From assembly GCA_019352875.1 (NCBI GenBank), contig JAAAFW010000015.1, positions 430,192-494,191 of the forward strand: a stretch of DNA of 64,000 bases, written 5' to 3'. Every line of letters starts with the position of its first letter. The first letter of the stretch is position 1. Under the pieces are notes generated by a model, which worked only from the letters and a program-made list of their open reading frames with translations, made no database searches and had not been told where the DNA came from. Positions 52,901 to 61,821 of this stretch are shown here, piece after piece. Position numbers and translations under genes: made by a program. The stretch is from Pedobacter cryoconitis. GTDB lineage: Bacteria > Bacteroidota > Bacteroidia > Sphingobacteriales > Sphingobacteriaceae.

Positions 52901-53473
52901 ATGGAATATAACGACGACAATCACGTTTTAGAGCGCGTTAAAGCTGGAGATAAAAATGCATTTGAACAGACATTTCGCAAGTTTTATAGAAAACTGCGCA
53001 TTTACGCCTTTACTTTCGTTAAAGACAATGACAACGCTGAAGAAATTGTCCAAAACGTATTTTGTAAAATATGGGAACGAAGAGATCAGCTTCGCCTGGA
53101 AGGTTCTCTGCAATCCCTGCTCTACCGGTCAGTTTACAATGAAAGCTTAAGTCTGATCCGCCATCAGAAAGTTAAAACTACATTTCATGCTTATCAAACC
53201 AGGCAAATGGAGAATACAGAGCTTGATCTAGGTCATCAGATCCTTGCTACAGAATTAAACAGACATATTCAGTCTGCCATAGCTGAATTACCGGAACAAT
53301 GCCGTACGATTTTCCAAATGAGCAGGTTTGATAAGCTCAAATACCAGCAGATTGCAGATGCACTGAATATCTCTATAAAAACAGTTGAAAACCAAATGGG
53401 TAAGGCTTTAAAGATTATGAGAGTTAAACTCGTAGAATTCCTTCCCCTTATTATCTTATTATATTTAATATAA
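52901..53473 (+). CDS. ECF RNA polymerase sigma factor
   Basis: A 190-residue sigma-70 family protein. Region 2 is KLRIYAFTFVKDNDNAEEIVQNVFCKIWE, and region 4 is LPEQCRTIFQMSRFDKLKYQQIADALNISIKTVENQMGKAL. It belongs to the Bacteroidota FecI-like group that works with FecR. The FecR gene follows 5 bp later, and the third partner is an STN protein instead of a TonB receptor. Confidence 0.94.
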   Translation: MEYNDDNHVLERVKAGDKNAFEQTFRKFYRKLRIYAFTFVKDNDNAEEIVQNVFCKIWERRDQLRLEGSLQSLLYRSVYNESLSLIRHQKVKTTFHAYQTRQMENTELDLGHQILATELNRHIQSAIAELPEQCRTIFQMSRFDKLKYQQIADALNISIKTVENQMGKALKIMRVKLVEFLPLIILLYLI

Positions 53474-53478
53474 TATAC

Positions 53479-54456
53479 ATGAGCAGCAATAACAATACGA
53501 TGGACGATGGCCTGCTGGTCAAATACCTGATGAATGAAGCGGATACCCGGGAAGCACAGCAAGTAGAATCCTGGCTCCGGGATAATACGAAAAACCAACA
53601 ATATTTACATGAATTTAAACTTATATGGGAAGAAAGCGCAACGCTGACAGCAGGTAGTGAAGATGAAGACGAATCTGCAGCATGGAACAGATTGGAAAAC
53701 AGATTGCATTTAAATGATGCTGTTGTTGTAAAAACAGAAAAAATAGTGTCGAACTCATGGCTGCGCGTCGCCGCATCTATCCTGTTAATCGGCGGTCTGG
53801 CCTGGTTTGGTATCTACAGCTTCCGTAGTCCGGAGCTTATTACCGTACAAAGTGATGCAACTGTATTGAGCAAAATGTTACCTGATGGCTCAGAAATTAC
53901 GCTCAACAAAAATTCGGAGATAATCTACTCGAGTATCTTTAAAGGTGACACCCGGCCAGTTACGCTCCGGGGAGAAGCTTTTTTCAGAGTAGCTCCCAAT
54001 GCCGGAAAACCTTTCATCATCACAGTAAATGGCATTACAGTTAAAGTTGTAGGAACTTCGTTTAATATAAAAAGTACTGAAAATAAAACTGTGGTTATCG
54101 TCGAAACTGGTATAGTGCAGGTGAGCAAAGGAGACAGTGTAATAAACTTAAATCCTGGTGAGCGAAGTATAGTCACCGGTGATCAGGCTAGACTGAGCAA
54201 AGAACATACTCAAAGTAAATTATACAATTATTACCGGACCAATGAACTGGTGTGTGAAGACACCCCGCTTCAGGAATTAGTAGATGTATTAAATGAAATT
54301 CATCATGCAAATATAGTTATAGGCACACCTGCTTTAAAAAACAGAGAGATCACAGCCAATTTCAAAAATCAATCACTGGATGAAATTATTAGTGTGATTA
54401 AAGAGACATTTAAAATCCAGGCAGATTATAAAAACCAACAGATTCTTTTAAAATAA
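53479..54456 (+). CDS. FecR family anti-sigma factor / transducer
   Basis: A 325-residue protein. A cytosolic N-terminal sigma-binding part (AQQVESWLRDNTKNQQYLHEF) precedes one membrane helix (LRVAASILLIGGLAWFGIYSF, near residues 95-115) and the periplasmic FecR domain (LPDGSEITLNKNSEI, VVGTSFNIKS). The C-terminal DUF4974-type segment (TPLQELVDVLNEIHHANI) is normally where the receptor's STN domain contacts it. Complete in length. Confidence 0.94.
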   Translation: MSSNNNTMDDGLLVKYLMNEADTREAQQVESWLRDNTKNQQYLHEFKLIWEESATLTAGSEDEDESAAWNRLENRLHLNDAVVVKTEKIVSNSWLRVAASILLIGGLAWFGIYSFRSPELITVQSDATVLSKMLPDGSEITLNKNSEIIYSSIFKGDTRPVTLRGEAFFRVAPNAGKPFIITVNGITVKVVGTSFNIKSTENKTVVIVETGIVQVSKGDSVINLNPGERSIVTGDQARLSKEHTQSKLYNYYRTNELVCEDTPLQELVDVLNEIHHANIVIGTPALKNREITANFKNQSLDEIISVIKETFKIQADYKNQQILLK

Positions 54457-54467
54457 AAAAACGCTCC

Positions 54468-56111
54468 TTGAAATCCACAATACGTAAATTTTTACTGCTT
54501 ATTTTATTCCTGATCATCATCTCCGGAACTAATCAAATTGTTAACGCCCAGTCATTGCTTAACCGAACCGTTTCTATTCGTTGTGAGAACCAATCAATCG
54601 GAAAAGTCATGGGCCAGATTGAGGAAAAGGCAGGTTTCCGTTTTTCGTATCAAAGTAAGATTATTCCCAAAGACAGCTTAATTAGTTTACAGGTTACAGA
54701 TATCAGTATAAAAGAAGTACTGGATGAGTTGCTTAAGGAACGATATGATTATGCAGAAACACAGAACTTTATTATTTTACGTTATGCACCTAAAAAACTC
54801 TCTCTGGTACTGGATAAGGCCTCAGGCGACCGGGATCAATATAATATTAGGGGTTATGTAATTGATGAGAATACAGGGCTTAAAATACAGAATGCCAGTG
54901 TCTATGAAAAGAATCTAGCTCAAGCTACGCTGACTGATAATAACGGATATTTTGAAATTGGTCTTTCCAACATTTATCAACCTATTGCCCTGCGAATTAA
55001 CAAAGAAAACTATAAAGAGCTTATAACGTATTACCTGCTAGAGGTTAATATCCAACGAACAAAGAAAGAAGTTCAGGCAGATGATTATTCGGATAACCCG
55101 GAGGATTTACTGACAAGCGGGCTGACTCAATTTCTCATTTCTTCTAAACAGCGTATACATGCTTTAAACCTTGGCTCAATTATATCAAAGGCGCCTTACC
55201 AGGTTTCACTGACACCGGCAATCAACAGTCACGGCAATTTTAGCGGGCAGGTCGTCAATGATATCTCTCTCAATTTAATAGGCGGTTACAATGCTGGTGT
55301 AGACGGTGTTGAGGTTGGTGGAATCTTTAACCTCAATAAAATGAACATGCGGGGCGTTCAGCTCGCTGGTATTTTTAACATTACCGGCGGCAAAGCCGAT
55401 GGCGTTCAGCTGGCAGGTATCTATAATGATGTTAAAGGCGATCGCAGAGGTGTACAAATTGCCGGAATCTTCAATAATGTACAAGGAAATTCCTCAGGTA
55501 TCCAGCTGGCAGGTATTTTTAATAAAGTACATGGTAGTTCCACAGGTCTGCAAATATCGGCATTAAACCAGGCAAACCAATTCAGTGGGTTGCAAATTGG
55601 TCTGATCAATGTTGCTGGGTCTTCCAGTGGTTATAGTCTCGGCTTATTGAATATAATCGGCAACGGTTTTCAGCGGATCAGCATAAATACAAATGAAACA
55701 ACAGACATCAACTTAGGATTTAAGTCTGGTAATAACAACCTCTATACCGCGCTGTTAACTGGTATGAACCGTGACAAAGATCATAAAATGTATCATTTTG
55801 GGCTTGGCCTGGGAACTGTGATTAATATGAGTAGAAACCTTGCATTAAGTCCGGAAATAAGTTCCCGGTATATGTACCTGGGCGACTGGAAGGACACCAA
55901 TATTTTACACCGGCTGGATCTGAATTTTAACTTCAGAATCGCCGATGGATTAAGGCTCACAGCCGGTCCATCGGCAAATATCTATTACAGCAACCAGGCT
56001 GCCAGTATAAATGGTTACGCAGATATGATGCAACGTAAAGACCATTTTAACCTATCAAATTCTAAATTAAAAGGCTGGATTGGCTGGACAGCCGGGTTTA
56101 CTATTTTTTAA
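54468..56111 (+). CDS. STN - carboxypeptidase-regulatory - LA_2272-type surface repeat protein
   Basis: A 547-residue protein starting at TTG 54468; no ATG occurs before codon 48, and only the TTG start keeps the signal peptide (LLILFLIIISGTNQIVNA). An STN (secretin/TonB N-terminal) domain spans about residues 30-106 and a CarboxypepD_reg-like domain about 123-190. Then come about seven repeats of the type GVQLAGIFNxxxG (272-400) and a C-terminal beta-rich part. There is no plug or 22-strand barrel. It follows FecR by 11 bp, so the STN domain probably signals to FecR. Confidence 0.85.
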   Translation: MKSTIRKFLLLILFLIIISGTNQIVNAQSLLNRTVSIRCENQSIGKVMGQIEEKAGFRFSYQSKIIPKDSLISLQVTDISIKEVLDELLKERYDYAETQNFIILRYAPKKLSLVLDKASGDRDQYNIRGYVIDENTGLKIQNASVYEKNLAQATLTDNNGYFEIGLSNIYQPIALRINKENYKELITYYLLEVNIQRTKKEVQADDYSDNPEDLLTSGLTQFLISSKQRIHALNLGSIISKAPYQVSLTPAINSHGNFSGQVVNDISLNLIGGYNAGVDGVEVGGIFNLNKMNMRGVQLAGIFNITGGKADGVQLAGIYNDVKGDRRGVQIAGIFNNVQGNSSGIQLAGIFNKVHGSSTGLQISALNQANQFSGLQIGLINVAGSSSGYSLGLLNIIGNGFQRISINTNETTDINLGFKSGNNNLYTALLTGMNRDKDHKMYHFGLGLGTVINMSRNLALSPEISSRYMYLGDWKDTNILHRLDLNFNFRIADGLRLTAGPSANIYYSNQAASINGYADMMQRKDHFNLSNSKLKGWIGWTAGFTIF

Positions 56112-56127
56112 TTAAATACTTCCTTCA

Positions 56128-57714
56128 CTACAAGTGCCTGATCTGATAACGCCTGGCTATAAAGAGAACTACGGTTAGGGTTAGATTCATCATCAAAACA
56201 ATCCATATAAAAAATGGCGCATGGTGATCAGGTAAGCTGCCCAGGTAATCGGCAAACGGTACCTGATTTATTACTGCGTAGGTAAGCAGAAAGAAAAACA
56301 CTTCGAAAAGTTTTTTGCCTCCTGTTAATATACCAAGTGCTACAGCCAGTAATACAATTAGCACCGCCCCGTTGAGCAGGCCAATAACAGCATATAAATT
56401 TGAGGTTGATATACTACGAATAATGACAGGTAAAGATAAACTGATCGCTAACAGTATACCCGCCATAATTTGAGCAGGTAGCATACGCTGTAAGGGTTTA
56501 TATGATGCATAAGCAAAATAATGAATACGATTGGTTTTTTCTTTAGTCACCAGCTCTGACCAGCGTGTCACTTGCAAAAACAATAATACCGGTAACAGAT
56601 AACTATAGGCATATTTAAAGGGAGCTACGAACATTGCTACCCATAAAGCAGCATTTAACAACCACAGCCACTTATTACCCTGCCTTATCAGCAGTAAAAA
56701 TTCAGTTTTAATAAGCGGATAAATTCCATAATTAAATGAAAGAGCCGGTAATACACTCCTGCTTATTCTCATTGGATCAATCAACTGGCCGGCTTCAGTC
56801 GCCGACACTGCTGATGCTGACTGCAATTTCTTCTTTTTAATAGTTACAGCCTGCTTAAAATCAAACCGGTGAAAAAAAAGAGAGGATATATATATTAGCC
56901 CCAATCCAAACCCTATCCAGAGCAAACGGCTAAATATAAATATGGGTGTCCAGTTAAGACCTTCCCACGCAAAAAGTTTAAAAGTTTTATGACCGTTAAA
57001 AATAAACCCAAATGATACAGACTTGATATCTTCATTAAAATGGGTATTAATATGCTGGGTAATACTTTTAGTCATAAGACTTAAACCAAACGGATCAAAC
57101 ACGCCAGTGTCACTACCACCCTTTTCGTTGATGAACGCCATACATATACCGAAAAGCAGAAAGTATATTATAAACTGCAGAATGCTACGCTTACCCAAAA
57201 AAACTTCTGCGGTCACAGCTAATGCCGCTACCACGAATAATGCAGGGATAGCGAAGAATAGATAGGGAAAAACAAAGTTACCCAGGATAAATGGCTGGTC
57301 TGTTCCACGCACTAAAAACACAGCAATGCTCACTATAAATGTAATACCGGTAATAGTAAGTAACACCAGGTAATTACTAAGCTGCTTGCTAAGCAGATAT
57401 TTAAAATTGGTAACAGGCGTAGTGGCTATAATAAGCCCTACTTCTGTCTCGATATCTTTTTTGATACCGCTGTTAACCAGCAGGAAGCCATAAAAAGACA
57501 ACATAAAACTAGTCATAATGCCTGATACGTAACCTACCCAGGCCGAATTGTAAACACCTTTATAACCTAAGGCACTTAAAGTAGTATAACTTGCTGTATC
57601 GGGTGGCACAAACGAGTAGGCCATGAAAACAGTAACCGCCAATGTTATGAGAAATGAATAGCTCCGGGTACGCTGCAGGTAATCGGCTTTTATAATGTTG
57701 TAGAGGTATTGCAT
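56128..57714 (-). CDS. ABC-2 type transporter permease
   Basis: A 528-residue permease with about 12 predicted membrane helices in two groups. The N-terminal IIKADYLQRTRSYSFLITLA and the IKKDIETEVGLIIATTPVTN region are typical of Bacteroidota exporter permeases beside a CcmA-type ATPase. It lies 3 bp after the ATPase gene. The cargo is unknown. Confidence 0.88.
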   Translation of the reverse strand: MQYLYNIIKADYLQRTRSYSFLITLAVTVFMAYSFVPPDTASYTTLSALGYKGVYNSAWVGYVSGIMTSFMLSFYGFLLVNSGIKKDIETEVGLIIATTPVTNFKYLLSKQLSNYLVLLTITGITFIVSIAVFLVRGTDQPFILGNFVFPYLFFAIPALFVVAALAVTAEVFLGKRSILQFIIYFLLFGICMAFINEKGGSDTGVFDPFGLSLMTKSITQHINTHFNEDIKSVSFGFIFNGHKTFKLFAWEGLNWTPIFIFSRLLWIGFGLGLIYISSLFFHRFDFKQAVTIKKKKLQSASAVSATEAGQLIDPMRISRSVLPALSFNYGIYPLIKTEFLLLIRQGNKWLWLLNAALWVAMFVAPFKYAYSYLLPVLLFLQVTRWSELVTKEKTNRIHYFAYASYKPLQRMLPAQIMAGILLAISLSLPVIIRSISTSNLYAVIGLLNGAVLIVLLAVALGILTGGKKLFEVFFFLLTYAVINQVPFADYLGSLPDHHAPFFIWIVLMMNLTLTVVLFIARRYQIRHL

Positions 57715-57717
57715 AGC

Positions 57718-58590
57718 TTAGCCGTTTTTTTGGGTTAAAAACAAGTAAGCATCTTCCAATGTAGCAGTGACCGGGATTGATTCCGGAGCTACATTACCTT
57801 TGGTATCAATATAACGTACCTTTATTCTATCGGCCTGACGGGCTGTGTTAATTACGTTGTATTGATTTTTAAACTGGTTAAGTGCGTTATTATCCAGCAA
57901 CACTTCAAATATGCGGCCCTCAGCTTGTTTAATTATATCATACTGGGGTGCGTGAGTTATTAATTTACCATCCTGCATAATAGCGACCTCATCGGCAATA
58001 GAATCTATATCTGATACGATATGTGATGAAAGGATAATAATACAATCATTTGCCAGATCAGAAATTAGCTGCCGAAAGCGCATTCGCTCTTCCGGGTCGA
58101 GTCCAACAGTAGGTTCATCAAAGATCAACACTTTAGGATCATTAAGTAATGCCTGTGCTATCCCTATCCGTTGCTTCATGCCACCTGAATATGTACCTAT
58201 AGGTCTTTTCGCATCGGCAGTCAGGTTAACCCCTTCCAAAAGCAAATCTATACGCTGGCGAAGCCCTTTACCGCCAATACCTTTCATAGCGGCTATATAT
58301 TCCAGAAACTCATAAGCATTAAGATTGGGATACACACCAAAATCCTGCGGCAGATAACCGAGTACTTTGCGAATTGTGTCCGGTTTTTGGACGATGTCCA
58401 CGCCGTCTAATAGTAGCGTTCCAACCGAAGGTTTACTAATAGTCGCGATGATTTTCATCAGTGTGGATTTGCCTGCACCGTTCGGACCTAACAAGCCTAA
58501 AACTCCTTTGTTAATGTTAATGGAGTAATTGGTAAGTGCAGTTTTCTGTGTATTGTATTGTTTGGTGAGGTTGGTTATTGTGAGAGCCAT
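57718..58590 (-). CDS. ABC transporter ATP-binding protein
   Basis: A 290-residue ATPase. Walker A is GLLGPNGAGKSTLMK, the signature is YSGGMKQRIGIAQAL, Walker B is VLIFDEPTVGLD and the H-loop is IILSSHIVSD. It is of the drug/lantibiotic exporter (CcmA/NatA) type. First gene of the two-gene exporter operon, 125 bp from a divergent TetR gene that may regulate it. Confidence 0.93.
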   Translation of the reverse strand: MALTITNLTKQYNTQKTALTNYSININKGVLGLLGPNGAGKSTLMKIIATISKPSVGTLLLDGVDIVQKPDTIRKVLGYLPQDFGVYPNLNAYEFLEYIAAMKGIGGKGLRQRIDLLLEGVNLTADAKRPIGTYSGGMKQRIGIAQALLNDPKVLIFDEPTVGLDPEERMRFRQLISDLANDCIIILSSHIVSDIDSIADEVAIMQDGKLITHAPQYDIIKQAEGRIFEVLLDNNALNQFKNQYNVINTARQADRIKVRYIDTKGNVAPESIPVTATLEDAYLFLTQKNG

Positions 58591-58683
58591 GTTAAGATTA
58601 TATGGCGATTTGACAGAAATAGGCAGGATATGTTACGTGTAAGAGGAAAAAATTAGAGACAATTTTGGATTCCAAATTTTATT

Positions 58684-58734
58684 TATGACAAATACATGTC
58701 GCACAAAAGCAAAATATGTCATATAATTGCGACA
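58684..58734. promoter_or_regulatory. Two inverted-repeat sites upstream of and across the TetR start
   Basis: Four half-sites of the form TGTCRYA are present: TATGACA (58684-58690) facing TGTCGCA (58697-58703), and TGTCATA (58717-58723) facing TGCGACA (58728-58734). CATGTCGCA and TGCGACATG are themselves perfect complements 35 bp apart. They sit between the divergent ABC exporter and TetR genes and are the likely TetR operators. Confidence 0.55.
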
Positions 58735-59306
58735 TGGAAGTGACTAAAAAAAGAATTATTGACGCAGCAATAATTGTGTTTAACAACGACCCGTCCGGTA
58801 CATTGGAGATGGTGGCGGAAAAAGCAGAGGTAACAACCCGAACGCTCTACCGATATTTTAAAGACAGAAAAATATTACTCGAATTTTGCAGGCAGGAAAT
58901 GACTTTCACTTGTAAAGCTGCAATGAATGCTGCCTTCGAAGCGAGTACCATTCCCTTAAAGCAATTGGAACTCACCTTATATGCATGTATAGACTGTGGA
59001 AGTAAATATGCTTTTTTTGATAAAACAAACCAAAGATCTGAATACCAACCATCAGCAGGTAATGAAGAAAACCGGGAATATGACCATATAAATAGTAGGT
59101 GGATTGCACTGATCATCGCTTTACAAAAGGAAGATATTATCACCAGTGAACTTACTCCGGAGTGGATACAACAGCTTTTTAGTGGTATGATTAACACCAC
59201 ACTCAGGGCTATGGGTTCTGGTAATATAGCGCCCAATAGTATCAAAAAGTTTGCCTGGTATTCTTTTAGCAAGAGTATAGGAATCAGTGATCAAAAACCT
59301 TCTTAG
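58734..59306 (+). CDS. TetR family transcriptional regulator
   Basis: A 190-residue protein from the ATG at 58734; an ATG at 58716 adds six codons over the operator. HTH: RIIDAAIIVFNNDPSGTLEMVAEKAEVTTRTLYRYFKDRKIL. The C-terminal domain is not assigned. It is divergent from the ABC exporter and 61 bp upstream of a flavoprotein gene, so either or both could be its targets. Confidence 0.88.
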   Translation: MEVTKKRIIDAAIIVFNNDPSGTLEMVAEKAEVTTRTLYRYFKDRKILLEFCRQEMTFTCKAAMNAAFEASTIPLKQLELTLYACIDCGSKYAFFDKTNQRSEYQPSAGNEENREYDHINSRWIALIIALQKEDIITSELTPEWIQQLFSGMINTTLRAMGSGNIAPNSIKKFAWYSFSKSIGISDQKPS

Positions 59307-59367
59307 CGAAAGGGTTCATTCGCTAAACAAATTATCAGTTCAGTTACTGGATATCAATTTTTAAAAA

Positions 59368-60279
59368 ATGGAAAAAACTACAAATTTTGACGTGATTATA
59401 GTCGGCGGAAGCAGCGCGGGATTATCTGCTGGTATGTGTCTTGGACGCGCATTACGCAAGGTGCTCATTATTGATAGTGGAAAACCCTGTAATCAGCAAA
59501 CGCCACATTCACATAACTTTCTTACACAAGACGGCACTACACCTAAAGAAATTCTTTCAATCGCAAGGGAACAATTGGCAGAATATAAAACAGTTGAATT
59601 ACTGGCCGATTTAGCGGTCAATGGGATAAAAACAGATTCGGGCTTTGAAATCACTACGCAATCAGGTAAATCCTTTCAAGCTAAGAAGCTGGTTTTTGCA
59701 ACCGGTATTAAAGACACTATGCCTGCTATTGAGGGTTTTGCAGAATGCTGGGGAATTTCCGTTATTCACTGCCCCTATTGCCATGGTTATGAATATAGCA
59801 ATAAAAAAACAGGAATACTCGCAAATGGAGACGTAGGATTTGAAACAAGTAAACTGATATCTAACTGGACAAAGAACCTCACCTTGTATACAAATGGTAA
59901 ATCTGCCTTAACTGCTATCCAGACTGAAAGCTTGCAGGAACATGGCATCAAAATCGACGAAAAAGTGCTGAAGCAGGTCGTTCATGAAAATGGTCAGATC
60001 GAAAAAGTCATGTTTAATGACGACACCGAAGCCCATTTAACTGCATTATATGCCAGACTTGGCTTTACGCAACATTGCGCCATTTCTGAAGATTTAGGTT
60101 GTGAGATGACTGAACAAGGTCACATCAAGGCAGATATGTTTATGAAAACTACCATCCCGGGCGTATATGCTTGTGGTGACAACATAACCCCTATGCGCTC
60201 CATTGCCAACGCCGCATATAATGGTTCGGTTGCCGGTGCCGCACTTAATATGGAATTAATAAACGAGTCTTTTTCCTGA
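59368..60279 (+). CDS. Thioredoxin reductase-like NAD(P)/FAD oxidoreductase
   Basis: A 303-residue flavoprotein. VIIVGGSSAGLSAGMCLGRA is the FAD-binding motif, HCPYCHGYE carries the redox CxxC, and the C-terminal GVYACGDNITPMRSIANAA is the second FAD contact. Relatives include thioredoxin reductase and GliT/HlmI-type dithiol oxidases, which use the same CPYCHG motif. The cofactor site LANGDVGFETSKLI is weak compared with NADPH-binding reductases (GxGxxA lost), so an oxidase role is possible. Confidence 0.88.
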   Translation: MEKTTNFDVIIVGGSSAGLSAGMCLGRALRKVLIIDSGKPCNQQTPHSHNFLTQDGTTPKEILSIAREQLAEYKTVELLADLAVNGIKTDSGFEITTQSGKSFQAKKLVFATGIKDTMPAIEGFAECWGISVIHCPYCHGYEYSNKKTGILANGDVGFETSKLISNWTKNLTLYTNGKSALTAIQTESLQEHGIKIDEKVLKQVVHENGQIEKVMFNDDTEAHLTALYARLGFTQHCAISEDLGCEMTEQGHIKADMFMKTTIPGVYACGDNITPMRSIANAAYNGSVAGAALNMELINESFS

Positions 60280-60417
60280 GGTTTTTGATTTTTCAGTTGA
60301 AACAGGTTAAACAATAAATTCTACATCCTTGAAAGCAGGTTAATTAATTTTTAGTTTATTAAAATTGTAACATTTTAGGGTTTGGATTATCTTAAATAGG
60401 TAAATAGATACCGCAGA

Positions 60418-61815
60418 ATGAAATTATTAATGAAACTATCAATTGGTTTAACCTGCTGCCTTTTGGGTCGTTCCGCTTACTCACAAGACAAAAGTCTAGC
60501 CGGTCCAAACAATACGTCCTGGGTACAACAGGGATATGGACGTAAATTGCAGATAACGGATTCGCTTTACACCTACCTTAATTTTGATAACTTTGGTTGT
60601 AAGGTACTGGTGAAAGGACAATTTAATGGAAGATTCAGGGTTGTTTCCGTTAACGATACAAGTCTGGTACTTAATCCTGGTGGCATTGTTAATTATGTAT
60701 TCAAGCCGGCAACGACTGCAGATACCACATGCACTACGTCGAGAAAGGATAAAGGTTCACTAGAGGAAAATTTCGAGATATTCTGGCAGACTTTCAGAGA
60801 TAATTATGCTTTTTTCAAAGAACGCAATGTAAACTGGGATAATGTTTACCGCCATTATTCACCTCTTGTAAAAGGCATTTCTACTGATGCAGAACTGGCA
60901 GCTATCTTGAGAGAGATAGTAGGCAGCATAAAGGATGATCACATCAGGCTGGAAATTCCAATACCCAAGCCAGAGCAGCCTGCAATAGCGAAAAAAAAGA
61001 CATCAAGATCTAAAAATGAAATCCTGACTGACCTCGAAAAGAATTACCTGATAAGTTCAAAGTCTTACAATAACGGAATCATAAGATGGGGACTCTTAAA
61101 AGACAACATTACAGGATATATCGCGATCACCGATATGAATAACTTCGCGTCCTACGCTCCGGAACTATCTAACGACCCAGCGAAATTCAATGCGCAGTAT
61201 GAAAAAATAAAAGACTCAAAAACTCCGCTGCAACAATTCGATGATGAGCTTCAGGGAGTAGATCAGATTATGAAAGTTATTCTGGCGGATTTCGCCAAAA
61301 CCACCCCCATAGTAATCGATCTTCGTTTTAACGGAGGCGGCTATGAAACTGTAGCGCTCAAATTGTTAAGCTACTTCATTAATGAGCCTAAATCAGTTCT
61401 TTCTATACAAGCTAAAGCTTCAAACGGTTTTACCCCGCCACAAAACTACGTCTTAAAGCCAGATTCAAACGGCGCCAATAAAAAAGTGTATCTACTTACG
61501 AGTCATAGTACTGCGAGTGCTGCTGAAATCTTCGCTTTAGCTGCGATGAGCTATAAAAACATCGTGAAAATCGGCTCTCCAACTGCAGGTATATTCTCGG
61601 AAATACTCTGGAAAGAACTCCCTAATAGCTGGGAATTTAGTCTATCTAACGAAGTTTACCGCAATGCTAAAGGTAAATCTTTTGAAGGCACAGGAATTCC
61701 TGTACAATATGAAATGGGGTATCCTTCAGATCGTTCTTCATTTCACGAAAGCTTCTATACTGAAAAGCCATTCCTGGACAAAGCTCTGGAAAGAATCTTA
61801 AAGCAGAAAAAGTAA
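60418..61815 (+). CDS. Exported S41 family peptidase
   Basis: A 465-residue protein with a signal peptide (LSIGLTCCLLGRSAYS). The N-terminal ~110 residues form a beta-rich segment; FEIFWQTFRDNYAFFKERNVNWD is the tricorn/S41 lead-in. The protease core has VIDLRFNGGGYETVALKLL and LLTSHSTASAAEIFALA with the catalytic serine. Not closely similar to the S41 protein at 40137. Confidence 0.88.
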   Translation: MKLLMKLSIGLTCCLLGRSAYSQDKSLAGPNNTSWVQQGYGRKLQITDSLYTYLNFDNFGCKVLVKGQFNGRFRVVSVNDTSLVLNPGGIVNYVFKPATTADTTCTTSRKDKGSLEENFEIFWQTFRDNYAFFKERNVNWDNVYRHYSPLVKGISTDAELAAILREIVGSIKDDHIRLEIPIPKPEQPAIAKKKTSRSKNEILTDLEKNYLISSKSYNNGIIRWGLLKDNITGYIAITDMNNFASYAPELSNDPAKFNAQYEKIKDSKTPLQQFDDELQGVDQIMKVILADFAKTTPIVIDLRFNGGGYETVALKLLSYFINEPKSVLSIQAKASNGFTPPQNYVLKPDSNGANKKVYLLTSHSTASAAEIFALAAMSYKNIVKIGSPTAGIFSEILWKELPNSWEFSLSNEVYRNAKGKSFEGTGIPVQYEMGYPSDRSSFHESFYTEKPFLDKALERILKQKK

Positions 61816-61821
61816 CGATCA

